A DNA stretch of 64,000 nucleotides from Cellulophaga algicola DSM 14237 (GTDB taxonomy: Bacteria; Bacteroidota; Bacteroidia; Flavobacteriales; Flavobacteriaceae), in the NCBI RefSeq assembly GCF_000186265.1, contig NC_014934.1, positions 2,356,001 to 2,420,000 of the forward strand. Direction: 5' to 3'. A model generated the notes under the pieces. The model had not been told where the DNA came from. It was given only the letters and a program-made list of their open reading frames with translations, and ran no database searches. The position numbers and the translations under genes were made by a program. Below are positions 52,221-61,597 of the stretch, piece after piece (within the stretch, counting starts at the first letter, position 1; every line of letters begins with the position of its first letter).

Positions 52221-53105
52221 ATGAATGCATATATTTTTCCAGGACAAGGAGCGCAATTTGTAGGAATGGGTTTAGACCTTTATGAAAATTATCCTATTGC
52301 TCAACAGCTTTTTGAAAAAGCGAATGACATTTTAGGTTTTAATATTACGGATATTATGTTTGAGGGTACTGCGGAAGCTTTAAAGGAAACTAAGGTAACT
52401 CAACCTGCTATTTTTCTTCACTCTGTAATATTGAGTAAAGTAATGGGAGCTACGTTTAAGCCAGATATGGTAGCGGGTCATTCCTTAGGAGAGTTTTCTG
52501 CTTTAGTAGCCAATGGCACTTTAAATTTTGAAGACGGTCTTAAGTTAGTGTCTCAAAGAGCATTGGCCATGCAGAAAGCCTGTGAGTTAAAACCGAGCAC
52601 CATGGCTGCGGTTTTGGCCTTAGCAGACGATGTTGTAGAAAAAATATGTGCAGAAGTTCCTGGAATTGTGGTTGCTGCAAATTATAATTGTCCAGGACAA
52701 TTAGTTATTTCTGGAGAAGTAGAGGCTGTAACTATTGCTTGCGAAAAAATGAAAGAGGCTGGAGCACGTAGAGCGCTTATGTTACCTGTGGGTGGGGCTT
52801 TTCATTCTCCACTAATGGAGCCTGCAAGAGAGGAACTAGCCGCCGCTATTGAAAATACGGTATTTAAAACACCTACTTGCCCTATATATCAAAATGTAAG
52901 TACAACAGCAATTAGGGATGCAAATGAAATTAAGAAAAATCTTATTTCTCAATTGACTGCTCCTGTAAAGTGGACACAGAGTGTACAGCATATGATAGAA
53001 GATGGGGCTACTCAATTTATTGAAGTAGGACCAGGGAAAGTTTTACAAGGTTTAGTGAAGAAGATTCATCCAGGGGCTGAAGCTAAGTCTGCTGAAATTG
53101 TTTAA
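52221..53105 (+). CDS. fabD: Malonyl-CoA:ACP transacylase FabD
   Basis: FabD (294 residues) loads malonyl groups on acyl carrier protein for fatty acid synthesis. The opening FPGQGAQFVGMG, the active-site GHSLGEF with Ser88, the GAFHSPLM histidine and the final IEVGPGKVL are all present. The other fab genes are not beside it. It ends 153 bases before the surface-protein gene, with a stem-loop just after the stop. Confidence 0.96.
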   Translation: MNAYIFPGQGAQFVGMGLDLYENYPIAQQLFEKANDILGFNITDIMFEGTAEALKETKVTQPAIFLHSVILSKVMGATFKPDMVAGHSLGEFSALVANGTLNFEDGLKLVSQRALAMQKACELKPSTMAAVLALADDVVEKICAEVPGIVVAANYNCPGQLVISGEVEAVTIACEKMKEAGARRALMLPVGGAFHSPLMEPAREELAAAIENTVFKTPTCPIYQNVSTTAIRDANEIKKNLISQLTAPVKWTQSVQHMIEDGATQFIEVGPGKVLQGLVKKIHPGAEAKSAEIV

Positions 53106-53128
53106 ACTATTTTAGAGTGAATGGTTAT

Positions 53129-53163
53129 ACCGATGAAAGTGGTATTTCACCCCTTTTATCGGT
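53129..53163 (+). repeat. Stem-loop after fabD
   Basis: ACCGATGAAA (53129-53138) pairs with TTTTATCGGT (53154-53163) with one wobble, and GTG/CAC extend it inside. It has no T run, so it is not a classic terminator. It may protect the fabD mRNA end. Confidence 0.4.
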
Positions 53164-53223
53164 TCAATAATCGATATTTTGAGTAATATTGGGGTCTATT
53201 TTAAATGCCGCAAAATTTGTATG

Positions 53224-53231
53224 TAATTTTG
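53224..53231 (+). promoter_or_regulatory. -7 promoter element of the type IX secretion triad
   Basis: TAATTTTG (TAnnTTTG) 27 bases upstream of the surface-protein ATG; no convincing -33 element. Confidence 0.38.
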
Positions 53232-53258
53232 TTTTTTAAGAAATAAAATACGATAACC

Positions 53259-55652
53259 ATGAATACCCTATACCAACCAATTTATAAACTTTCTTGTGCG
53301 AATTATTTTGCACAAATTTTGCTTGTAGTCGGATTTCTATTTTTGCCAATTTTTATGTCTGGGCAGTCTACTGTTGTAGTTACAGCTACAGATGCGATAG
53401 CTACGGAAGGAACACCAGCAGATGATACCGGCGTTTTTTTAATAGATTTAGGTTCTGTAAACACTACAGGAGGAAATGTAGTTGTTAATTTTGTTTTCAG
53501 CGGTACAGCAACTTCAGGTACAGATTATGTAGATCTTGGATCCAATATTAGTATCCCTGATGGAGATAGAACTGCTCAATTAATAGTAGTTCCTGTAGAT
53601 GATACATCATTTGAAGGAAATGAAAGTGTACAAATTAGATTAACAGGAACGGATGACGGAGGCTTTACTGTAGCAGGGAATTCAAGCAGTAATGCTATTA
53701 TAACTTTAGTAGATAATGATGGCTGTAGTGCTGGAGGTATTGCTCCGCCTTTAGTTAGTAGTATACCAGAAAGATATTGTTCTGGGGTAGAGGTAGATTT
53801 ATCTAGCTTCGTTACTAGAGCAGCACCATCAGGAACAACCTTACGTTGGAGTACGGATGCAACCCCTGACCCAAACGATGAAGCTTCATTTCTTGATTCG
53901 TCTGTTATAATGGATGGAGGAGATTTCTACGGATTTTACTACGGATCAGAAAATGGTAATGCTTGTATTTCACCTGTAGTAAGTTTACCAAGTATTAGTT
54001 TTGATACATCACCTTCTTTAGGGGCATTAAGTAATAATAATCAAGTATGTAATCAAGGTTTTTTTGGTATTGGTACTTCTTTAGATTTAGATGATGCACT
54101 TAATGGGCAAACCCTTGGTGGAATATGGAATTTAATTGATTCGCCTGCGGGTCAGACAACATCAATTAACTCGGGGAATTCAGTAAGTTATAACGGGCAG
54201 CCTACAGGGTCATATATTTATACTTATACGCCTAATTATGCCGGTGCACCTTCTTGTCCTCCAGAAAGCATTGAGGTAAGTATTTTTGTTACAGAATGTA
54301 CCCCTTGTGGTGCAGGGAATACACCTCCACAATTAAACACAGAAGTGAATACAGATTTTTGTGTTGTAGCAGGCCAATCTATTAGTCAAGATTTGGCAGC
54401 ATATACGAGCAGCTCGGCTCCTAGTGGTACAAACTTAATTTGGAGTAGAAGTAACGATTATACGCGATCAGATGTATTTTTGACCAATACATTAGTTTCC
54501 CAGGAAGGAACTTATTATGCATTCTTTTTAGATGAAGCCGACGATTGTGCGAGTCCGGTATTATCAGTTTCTATAATTATTAATCAAGAACCTGAAATAA
54601 CAGCAACAGAAAATGCCTTATGTTCTGAAGGGATCATGACGCTAGAAGCAACGGCAACAGATGGGAGTACTATTAATTGGTATGCTACTGAAACGAGTAC
54701 AACGCCTTTAGAGGAAAATTCACCGAGCTTTACCACACCCAACTTAACGCAAACTACGACATATTATGCGCAAGCTGTTATCGGTAGTTGTCTATCTGAT
54801 CGTATACCAGTAGTTGCAACAATTAGCAACGAACCTGTCGTGCAGGCAGTAACAACGCCTTTAAATGCGTGTAATGTTTTAGATTCTGACTTTGCGACGG
54901 TGATTGATTTAAATACAGGGCTTACCCAAAGTGTTTCTGGTACTTGGGAAGTCACTTCAGATCCCTCCAATGCATTGTCAGTTTCAGGTACTGATACGGT
55001 AGATTTTATAAACGCACCAGTAGGTACTTATACCTTTACATTTACAACAGATACCGCAGTAGCACCTTGTTCAGATGTTTTAGTAACCATTACGGTAACA
55101 GTGGTAGAATGTGTCTTAGATACAGATATGGATGGATTAACGAATGCTGAGGAAAATACACTTGGTACAAATCCAGATAATGAAGACTCTGATGATGACG
55201 GTATACTAGATGGTGTAGAAGTTGGTGATGATGTGGAGAACCCTTTAGATGAAGATAATGACGGAATTATAGATGCTTTAGATTCTAATATTTTAGATAG
55301 TGATCTGGATGGTGTCGTAGATCAATTGGATCCCGCTAATTTTAATCCTTGCGTGCCAAATGCTTTTGCGGGTGCTTGTGATAGCGAATGCGGAGTGTTA
55401 TTCAACCAGTTCTCACCAAATAGTGATGGTATTAATGATTTTTTAACGATTAGTTGTTTAGAGAATTACCCCAACAATAGTATAGAAATTTTTGATAGGT
55501 ACGGAAATCAAGTATATAAAGCAGTACGTTATCAGAATAATTGGAATGGTACAGGTAAAAACGGAGATCTTCCGAAGGGAACATATTATTATGTTTTGAA
55601 TTTAGGTGATGGTTCGCCAATAACTAAAGGTTGGATTCAAATTATTAGGTAA
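53259..55652 (+). CDS. Calx-beta surface protein with type B type IX secretion domain
   Basis: A 797-residue secreted protein. After a signal peptide that starts later than usual (residues about 18-36, LLVVGFLFLPIFMSGQ) comes a Calx-beta domain (about 40-150), two Cys-rich beta-sandwich repeats, more immunoglobulin-like regions, and a run of Asp-rich TSP3-like calcium-binding repeats (about 620-690: DTDMDGLTNAEE, DSDDDGILDGVE, DEDNDGIIDALD, DSDLDGVVDQLD). The last 90 residues (FNQFSPNSDGINDFLTI, FDRYGNQVYK, LPKGTYYYVLNL) are the gliding-motility-associated type B sorting domain. An adhesin is likely. PorP/SprF and OmpA-family genes follow at once, a common triad for exporting and anchoring such a protein. 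Confidence 0.9.
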   Translation: MNTLYQPIYKLSCANYFAQILLVVGFLFLPIFMSGQSTVVVTATDAIATEGTPADDTGVFLIDLGSVNTTGGNVVVNFVFSGTATSGTDYVDLGSNISIPDGDRTAQLIVVPVDDTSFEGNESVQIRLTGTDDGGFTVAGNSSSNAIITLVDNDGCSAGGIAPPLVSSIPERYCSGVEVDLSSFVTRAAPSGTTLRWSTDATPDPNDEASFLDSSVIMDGGDFYGFYYGSENGNACISPVVSLPSISFDTSPSLGALSNNNQVCNQGFFGIGTSLDLDDALNGQTLGGIWNLIDSPAGQTTSINSGNSVSYNGQPTGSYIYTYTPNYAGAPSCPPESIEVSIFVTECTPCGAGNTPPQLNTEVNTDFCVVAGQSISQDLAAYTSSSAPSGTNLIWSRSNDYTRSDVFLTNTLVSQEGTYYAFFLDEADDCASPVLSVSIIINQEPEITATENALCSEGIMTLEATATDGSTINWYATETSTTPLEENSPSFTTPNLTQTTTYYAQAVIGSCLSDRIPVVATISNEPVVQAVTTPLNACNVLDSDFATVIDLNTGLTQSVSGTWEVTSDPSNALSVSGTDTVDFINAPVGTYTFTFTTDTAVAPCSDVLVTITVTVVECVLDTDMDGLTNAEENTLGTNPDNEDSDDDGILDGVEVGDDVENPLDEDNDGIIDALDSNILDSDLDGVVDQLDPANFNPCVPNAFAGACDSECGVLFNQFSPNSDGINDFLTISCLENYPNNSIEIFDRYGNQVYKAVRYQNNWNGTGKNGDLPKGTYYYVLNLGDGSPITKGWIQIIR

Positions 55653-55653
55653 T

Positions 55654-56646
55654 ATGCAAAGCACTTTTAAAATGAAAAATTTGAATATAAATATATTTAG
55701 TATACTACTTTTTCTGATAGGAATAATGCAATTTTCCTATGGGCAGCGAGAGCCTCAGTATACACAGTACATGTATAATATAGGTAGCTTTAACCCTGCA
55801 TATGTTGGTACTGTAGAAAATACAGAAATAACAGGTTCCTATAGAGCGCAATGGATTTCTGTAGATGGTGCCCCTAAAACAATGCGTTTAGGAGTTAATT
55901 TGCCTTTTTCGAATGATAAAAACGGATTAGGATTAAATATCGTTAATGATGAGCTAGGGCCCTCTACACAAACCTATATTGATGTTGCTTATTCTTTTCA
56001 AGTTAAAGTTTCCGATAACACAAAGCTATCGTTTGGGGTAGATGCCGGAGGAGCTTTGTTGAATGTAGATTATACGAAAGGTAATTTTGAGGTAATGGGA
56101 GAACCTCTCCTTAATTCAGAAACCTCGTTGAATAAGTTTTATCCTACTGTTGGTGCTGGAGTGTTTCTTTATGGAGAAAATTGGTATACTGGTGTCTCCA
56201 TTCCAAATTTTTTGACAGATATTGTATATAATGATGAGGTCTCTGTGTTTATTGAGGATAAACCTCAATTTAACTTCATTGGAGGTTACGTTTTTAATTT
56301 ATCAGATGAGCTAAAATTTAAGCCAGCTTTTCTTTTAAACTATTTAGAAGGCTTGCCTTTAAATGCTAATATTTCTACTAATTTTTTACTTAGTGATGTG
56401 GTTACTTTAGGAGCTTCGTATAGATTTGATAATGCGGTTAGTGGTATGGCCGGAGTACAGGTTTCTAACAGTATGTTCGTAGGGTATTCTTATGATTATT
56501 CAGTCAATGGCTTCTCTAGTTATAATGATGGGTCTCACGAAGTTGTTCTTAAATTTTTCTTTGGTAGAGGTGGAGATAGTAAGAATAAAAAGAACGGAAA
56601 TAGCAAAGGGAAACCAAAACAGATAGATACACCAAGATTCTTTTAA
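55654..56646 (+). CDS. PorP/SprF family outer-membrane protein (partner of the type B surface protein)
   Basis: A 330-residue PorP/SprF-family beta barrel: signal peptide (INIFSILLFLIGIMQFSYGQ), then REPQYTQYMYNIGSFNPAYVG, where the QYMYN and NPAY elements are diagnostic, then barrel strands to a Lys/Gly-rich tail (NKKNGNSKGKPKQI). The tail extends beyond the barrel and may reach into the periplasm. Start ATG 55654 is one base after the preceding stop; ATG 55672 gives a more typical signal peptide and is equally possible. In Flavobacterium SprF is needed to secrete and attach the adjacent SprB adhesin; the same relation is inferred here. Confidence 0.92.
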   Translation: MQSTFKMKNLNINIFSILLFLIGIMQFSYGQREPQYTQYMYNIGSFNPAYVGTVENTEITGSYRAQWISVDGAPKTMRLGVNLPFSNDKNGLGLNIVNDELGPSTQTYIDVAYSFQVKVSDNTKLSFGVDAGGALLNVDYTKGNFEVMGEPLLNSETSLNKFYPTVGAGVFLYGENWYTGVSIPNFLTDIVYNDEVSVFIEDKPQFNFIGGYVFNLSDELKFKPAFLLNYLEGLPLNANISTNFLLSDVVTLGASYRFDNAVSGMAGVQVSNSMFVGYSYDYSVNGFSSYNDGSHEVVLKFFFGRGGDSKNKKNGNSKGKPKQIDTPRFF

Positions 56647-56655
56647 CTATAAAGC

Positions 56656-58590
56656 ATGAAAATGAAACTAAAAGCCATCCTATTATTTTTACTGATGTTT
56701 AGTGCATTAAGCTTTGCGCAAAATAAATCTAAAGGAGATAATTTCTTTTTTGAGTATGCGTATAAAGAGGCTATAAAAGAATACAATAAAGAACAAGTTA
56801 AAAAGAGTTTAACTAGTCAGCAATTTCTAAACCTTGCAGATTCATATTTAAAGACGGGTAACTATACTAAAGCTGCAGAGCTTTACGAGAAACAATATGA
56901 AAAAGATACTACTTTAGGGACTCCTTATATTAACAAGTTACTTTTGTCTGTAAGTAAAACTAAAGATAGAGCAGAGTTTCAGAATTATACTTCAAAATTC
57001 TCTAGCTTCTTTTCTAAAGAATTGATAGATAATTCAGAATTCAACTTTGAGATTTTAGAGAATAATACTGCTAAAAATCAAGATTTTCTTATTTTCAACT
57101 GTTATTTGAATAGTCCTCAAGCCGATTTTTCTCCTGCATTTTATAAGGATGAATTATTATTTACAAGTGGTCGAACCAAAGTAAAAGGGAAGATTTATGC
57201 GCCATCAGGGGAGTCTTATTTAGATATTTATGCTGGAAAAATTCAGGCAGACGGAGATGTTACTGTTCCTAAAGTGTTTAAAAAGGTAGCAAATTCTAAC
57301 TATCATAAAGCAACGCCTTATTTTTCTGAAGCATTAAATGGCATTATATATATGCTCTCTAATGCAGATGGAGATGATTTGCTGTTTGATAAAAATGGAA
57401 AGAATACTTTGGCTATTGGTTTGGTAACCGAAAAAGGGAGTTTTGAATATCTATTGAGAGATTTGAGTACATCATTTTACTATCCGTATTACGATGCTGC
57501 AACAAGTAAACTCTATTTCGCTGCAAATTTTGAAGGCGGATTTGGAGGAACAGATATTTATTATGTGCACACCAATAATGGACAAATCATGTCTGCTCCT
57601 ATAAATTTAGGGCCAAAAATAAATTCTTCAGGAAATGAAATAGCTCCTTATATTTTAGAGGGTAGTTTGTTTTTCTCATCTGATATTTTTTATGGTTTAG
57701 GAGGAATGGATATGTATACCTCTAATATGTCTGAAGACGGTTTTAGTACCCCTGTGAATCTAGGTAAGGGTATTAATAGTTCTTATGATGATTTTGGATT
57801 TATCATTAAAAAAGATGCTGCTGATGGTAGTTATCTTGGTTACTTTTCATCTAATAGAGAAGGCGGTAAGGGTAATGATGATATTTATGGTTTTAAAGTG
57901 GCAGAAAAACCAGGTTTAAAAACAATTGTAATTAAAGGTATAGTAGTTAATCCAGCAAATGATAAAGGTATTGAAGAAGCTAGTATTACTCTTTTTGATG
58001 AAAATGGAAATATACTGAAGCAGTCTATAAGTGGTGTTGATGGCGATTATCAATTTGAAATTCCATTTCGTAAAGAATATGCTGTGAAAGCTTTTAAAAA
58101 GGGACATGGAAGATTTTATCAAGAATTTCTGCAAGAACAAGGAGCTAAAGCGGTTACCCAGAATTTAAAAATTGGTTTGCCTTTTATTCAAGATGTAGTT
58201 GAGGAGAAGGAAAGTAAAACAGTAATTAAGCTTCAGAAATTTTATTTTAGTAAAGGAAAAAGTACGATTACGCCTGCCATTGCTGCAGAACTAGATAAGG
58301 TAGCTGCCGTCGTGGTTAATTTTCCAGAGATACAACTCAAAGTAGAATCTCATACCAATAGCCGTGGCAGTGGTGCGTCTAACTTATCACTTTCTCAGGA
58401 CAGGGCAAGTGCCGTTAGAAAATACTTATTGAGTAAAGGTGTTTCTAGCGAAAATGTAGTTGAATATATTGGGTATGGTGAAAATCTAGTCATCAACCAG
58501 TGTAAAAATGGAGTTTATTGTTTGGAGTTTTTGCATAATCAAAATGATAGAACTCTAATAACGGTGCTTAACTATGATGAATTAAATTAG
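56656..58590 (+). CDS. OmpA-family protein with TPR, WD40-like and carboxypeptidase-regulatory domains
   Basis: A 644-residue exported protein: signal peptide (LKAILLFLLMFSALSFAQ), TPR region (about 30-110), PD40/WD40-like beta-propeller blades (about 160-400: YFAANFEGGFGGTDIYY, LFFSSDIFYGLGGMDMYT, GYFSSNREGGKGNDDIYG), a carboxypeptidase-regulatory-like domain (about 420-500) and a C-terminal OmpA domain that binds peptidoglycan (about 530-630, VESHTNSRGSGASNLSLSQDRA). This architecture (PorE-like) is common beside PorP/SprF genes and is thought to link the outer-membrane machine to the cell wall. It ends the triad. Confidence 0.92.
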   Translation: MKMKLKAILLFLLMFSALSFAQNKSKGDNFFFEYAYKEAIKEYNKEQVKKSLTSQQFLNLADSYLKTGNYTKAAELYEKQYEKDTTLGTPYINKLLLSVSKTKDRAEFQNYTSKFSSFFSKELIDNSEFNFEILENNTAKNQDFLIFNCYLNSPQADFSPAFYKDELLFTSGRTKVKGKIYAPSGESYLDIYAGKIQADGDVTVPKVFKKVANSNYHKATPYFSEALNGIIYMLSNADGDDLLFDKNGKNTLAIGLVTEKGSFEYLLRDLSTSFYYPYYDAATSKLYFAANFEGGFGGTDIYYVHTNNGQIMSAPINLGPKINSSGNEIAPYILEGSLFFSSDIFYGLGGMDMYTSNMSEDGFSTPVNLGKGINSSYDDFGFIIKKDAADGSYLGYFSSNREGGKGNDDIYGFKVAEKPGLKTIVIKGIVVNPANDKGIEEASITLFDENGNILKQSISGVDGDYQFEIPFRKEYAVKAFKKGHGRFYQEFLQEQGAKAVTQNLKIGLPFIQDVVEEKESKTVIKLQKFYFSKGKSTITPAIAAELDKVAAVVVNFPEIQLKVESHTNSRGSGASNLSLSQDRASAVRKYLLSKGVSSENVVEYIGYGENLVINQCKNGVYCLEFLHNQNDRTLITVLNYDELN

Positions 58591-58662
58591 TGTTTATGTA
58601 CTAGTATTCTGCTGTATTTTAATCCGTGAATGCTTTTTGTGGAGCGTATAAAATGTTTCTAA

Positions 58663-59298
58663 TTATTTTATCTCAATTTTTTCTCCATAAAACTTAGGTT
58701 GTTTATTGGTGAGTAAATCTATAAAAACTTTTACGCGAGCAAAATATTCTCTTAGTTGTACTTTAAATCCATTTGTTCCAGTGATGTCTTTTGCGTTAAA
58801 CCCTATGGCCTTTAAGCCTTTTTTATGTGCTAGGTAGATGGCTCTATCATTGTGAAATTCTTGAGAAATTACCGTAACACTAGTTAGTCCAAAAACATGT
58901 TTAGCACGCATCATGGAATCTAGTGTTCTGAATCCGGCATAGTCTAAAAATATTTTATCCTCAGGAATTCCGCCTTTTACCAAATCTTTTTTTATGGCTT
59001 TAGGTTCATTGTAATAAATACTTCCGTTATCGCCGCTTACAAGGACAAATTCTATCTTACTTGCCTTATACAAGGCAACAGTAGCTATAATTCTATTCGT
59101 GTAGTAGGGATTGGGATGCCCAGATGTAAGTCTCTTTGCCGTTCCTAATATTAGGCCAACTCTATTTGCAGGTATTTTTTCTACTGATGTGTATGTTTGT
59201 TCTTCTGTAGACGCATCAATAATGTAATTACAAATAAATAGTAACGCAAAAAATAGCACGGTACATGCGGCAATTACTTTTAGAATTTTTTTAAGCAT
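58663..59298 (-). CDS. SanA/YdcF (DUF218) family membrane protein
   Basis: A 211-residue protein with one N-terminal anchor (LKVIAACTVLFFALLFICNYI) and a DUF218 Rossmann-like domain: RVGLILGTAKRLTSGHPNPYYTN, the VLVSGD strand, VTVISQEFHNDRAIYLAHKKG. SanA in enterobacteria gives resistance to vancomycin at high temperature by affecting the envelope; other members are linked to peptidoglycan or lipid metabolism. The biochemical activity is unsettled. It is divergent from the S41 peptidase gene and appears monocistronic. Confidence 0.88.
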   Translation of the reverse strand: MLKKILKVIAACTVLFFALLFICNYIIDASTEEQTYTSVEKIPANRVGLILGTAKRLTSGHPNPYYTNRIIATVALYKASKIEFVLVSGDNGSIYYNEPKAIKKDLVKGGIPEDKIFLDYAGFRTLDSMMRAKHVFGLTSVTVISQEFHNDRAIYLAHKKGLKAIGFNAKDITGTNGFKVQLREYFARVKVFIDLLTNKQPKFYGEKIEIK

Positions 59299-59429
59299 AT
59301 TTTATAAACTTAGGAATAAAGATAATTAAAACCTTATTCTGTTAGTCTTTTTCAAGTAAAATAGTAATTTCAAAGTTTAATACTTTATTTGTAAAAGCTT
59401 TAGATTTAATAAAATAGATTAGTACAATT

Positions 59430-61016
59430 ATGAAAGAGAAATTATTAGTTTTTTTGTTGTTTTTGTTTATCACATCATGTGTAAGTGTAAAAAAGTATAA
59501 CAACCAAATTAAGGAGTTACATACGGTACTAGAACTTCGGCAAGACATAGATTTTGCGTATAGTAGATTAACAAGGCTTCATCCTAGGTTATATCAATTT
59601 ATAACAAAAGAAAAGCTAGACCATAAGTTTGATAGTTTGAAGTTGGCTATAAAAAACCCAATGTCTAGTACCGATTTTTATAGAATGCTGGCTCCGGTAG
59701 TATCAGAAATTAGGCAGGGTCATATTACGATTAGCCCTCCATTTTCTAGATTCAAAAAAAAAGAATGGAAACTAAGGAGAAAGAATAAATTTGAGTTTTA
59801 TGATCTAGCTTTTGAACAGGTTAATGATGCCTTTCTAATTCAAGATAATTATGGGCTAGATAGCACTATCGTTGGTTCGGAAGTTTTAGAAGTTAACGGA
59901 GAGCCTATAAAGCAGTTAGTAGCTAATTATCAAAAAGTATTTTCTTCAGATGGGTATAATACTACTTTTAAAGATAGGTTTGTTGCCTTGCGGTTTTCAA
60001 ATTTTTATTTACGAGATAAGGGTAGATTAGATAGTTTAGAGTTAAAACTAAGGCATAAGGATTCTATTTTTACTAAAATGCTAAGGACTATTCCAAAAGA
60101 CTCTTCTTCTGTAAAGAAAATAGCTAAAGATTCTACTTCAGAAATGAATGAGGTAAGATTAACAAGGCTTGAGAAAAAAAATAAAAAGAATTTAGAAAAA
60201 ATTAAAAGGAAAAATAATTATAAGTACGGCTACCAAGAAAGTAAAAAACAATTTACACGTAATTTTAGTTTTCTTAAACAAGATAGTACTATTGCTTACA
60301 TGAAAATTAGAGGGTTTTCTAATGGAAAGTATTCAGATTTTTATAAAGAATCTTTTGAAAAATTAGATTCGGCTAAAGCAAAAACACTGGTTTTAGATCT
60401 CCGTGATAATACGGGAGGTAGATTAGATGAAATAGCCTTATTATATTCTTATTTAACGGATAAGGAATATCAATTTATAAAAAAAGGAGAAAGTATGACG
60501 CGCATTCCTTTTCATAAAGCGATACTATCAGGTAAAAATCCTTTTATGCTTAATGTCTTGGGTGTTCTTGTGGCTCCAATTACTATTCCTTTAGAGTATA
60601 GTAGAACAAAAAGAAAAGAAGGCATTTTGTATTACAAATTTAGAAGTTCTAAAGAAAACAGAAAACCAAAAGACCTTAATTTTAAGGGAGCTATTTACGT
60701 GCTAATTAATGGGAATTCTTTTTCGGCATCATCAATTCTATCAACAGCATTGAAGGGGTCTAAGAGGGCTACTTTTGTCGGTGAAGAAACTGGAGGGCAT
60801 TTCAATGGAACAGTTGCTGGGATGAGTAAGTCTATTCAATTACCAAATTCTAAAGTAACACTTAGTTTTGGGTTATTACACATACAATCACCTTATGAAA
60901 ATCTGGAAAAAGGCTATGGTGTTAAGCCAGACGTGGTTATCATTCCAAATAAAGAAAATAGATTACATCATGAGGATCCAGAATTAGAATGGATAATAGA
61001 AAAAGTTAAGCAATAA
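59430..61016 (+). CDS. S41-family peptidase, lipoprotein
   Basis: A 528-residue C-terminal-processing-type peptidase. A lipoprotein signal ends ITSC (cysteine around residue 17). A helical domain and a PDZ-like region (about 115-190, VLEVNGEPIKQLV) come before the S41 core, which starts at about 285 (IAYMKIRGFSNGKYSDFYKE, VLDLRDNTGG). The catalytic Ser432 lies in NGNSFSASS; the lysine is expected in the later VGEETGG segment region. A highly basic insert (about 225-285, Lys-rich) separates the PDZ-like and core parts. It probably digests peptides outside the cytoplasm. A promoter was not identified. Confidence 0.9.
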   Translation: MKEKLLVFLLFLFITSCVSVKKYNNQIKELHTVLELRQDIDFAYSRLTRLHPRLYQFITKEKLDHKFDSLKLAIKNPMSSTDFYRMLAPVVSEIRQGHITISPPFSRFKKKEWKLRRKNKFEFYDLAFEQVNDAFLIQDNYGLDSTIVGSEVLEVNGEPIKQLVANYQKVFSSDGYNTTFKDRFVALRFSNFYLRDKGRLDSLELKLRHKDSIFTKMLRTIPKDSSSVKKIAKDSTSEMNEVRLTRLEKKNKKNLEKIKRKNNYKYGYQESKKQFTRNFSFLKQDSTIAYMKIRGFSNGKYSDFYKESFEKLDSAKAKTLVLDLRDNTGGRLDEIALLYSYLTDKEYQFIKKGESMTRIPFHKAILSGKNPFMLNVLGVLVAPITIPLEYSRTKRKEGILYYKFRSSKENRKPKDLNFKGAIYVLINGNSFSASSILSTALKGSKRATFVGEETGGHFNGTVAGMSKSIQLPNSKVTLSFGLLHIQSPYENLEKGYGVKPDVVIIPNKENRLHHEDPELEWIIEKVKQ

Positions 61017-61290
61017 TTTTTTTGTTTTTAAGTTTCTTAAATGAGGTAAGATTGATAAGAACTTCTTATATTTAAATAGGGTTAAAGTATTACTAATTGC
61101 AAAAATTAGCGGTTACTATAATTTGGTATTTTGTAGATTTGTTCATAATATTTTATTTTTTTTAGCTTATTTATTTGCATTAATTGATGAACTAAAATAT
61201 GTTTGAATTTTAAAAGAAAGGGTCTAATAGTTGGTATTGCATTTGAAACAATAGGGCTATATAGACAAGGTAGATTTAAAAAATGTAGCT

Positions 61291-61512
61291 ATGGATGTAT
61301 TAGAAAAAGCATTAGAATTTGAAGGGCGAAAGATGTCAGGGATGACAACTAGCGATAGAGTAGAGGCTTCAAGAGAAGTTAAAAGCTTGATATTGGCACT
61401 TAATGAAATATACAAGGAAAGTAAGGATGCTGAGCTAATGGACGTTATGAAGCGTTTAACGGTTATTAAGCGTAAAATTGATAAGCGTCTTAATGGAAAG
61501 CTTGTTGTTTAA
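61291..61512 (+). CDS. Small charged protein of unknown function
   Basis: A 73-residue soluble, mostly helical protein, rich in Lys, Glu, Met and Arg: MDVLEKALEFEGRKMSGM, then VEASREVKSLILALNEIYKE and RLTVIKRKIDKRLNG. No signal peptide, no cysteine and no recognised domain. It is supported as a real gene by being uninterrupted and followed by a strong terminator 22 bases past the stop, on its own between convergent and upstream genes. TAGATTTG at 61134-61141 could be a distant -7 element. I do not recognise the family. Confidence 0.78.
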   Translation: MDVLEKALEFEGRKMSGMTTSDRVEASREVKSLILALNEIYKESKDAELMDVMKRLTVIKRKIDKRLNGKLVV

Positions 61513-61534
61513 TAAGGTTTAGTATTTTAAATAT

Positions 61535-61566
61535 AAAGGCTCAAGAATTATTTCTTGAGCCTTTAT
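61535..61566. terminator. Bidirectional terminator between the small protein gene and the aspartoacylase-family gene
   Basis: AAAGGCTCAAGAA (61535-61547) pairs perfectly with TTCTTGAGCCTTT (61552-61564), 4-base loop. T residues on one side and A residues on the other allow use by both convergent genes. Confidence 0.93.
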
Positions 61567-61597
61567 TGTATTTAGGAGTTTTTTTAACTGGAAAAAG

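Noticed and set aside
53129-53163. A terminator for fabD
   Set aside because: The stem is imperfect and no T run follows, so only a stem-loop is reported.
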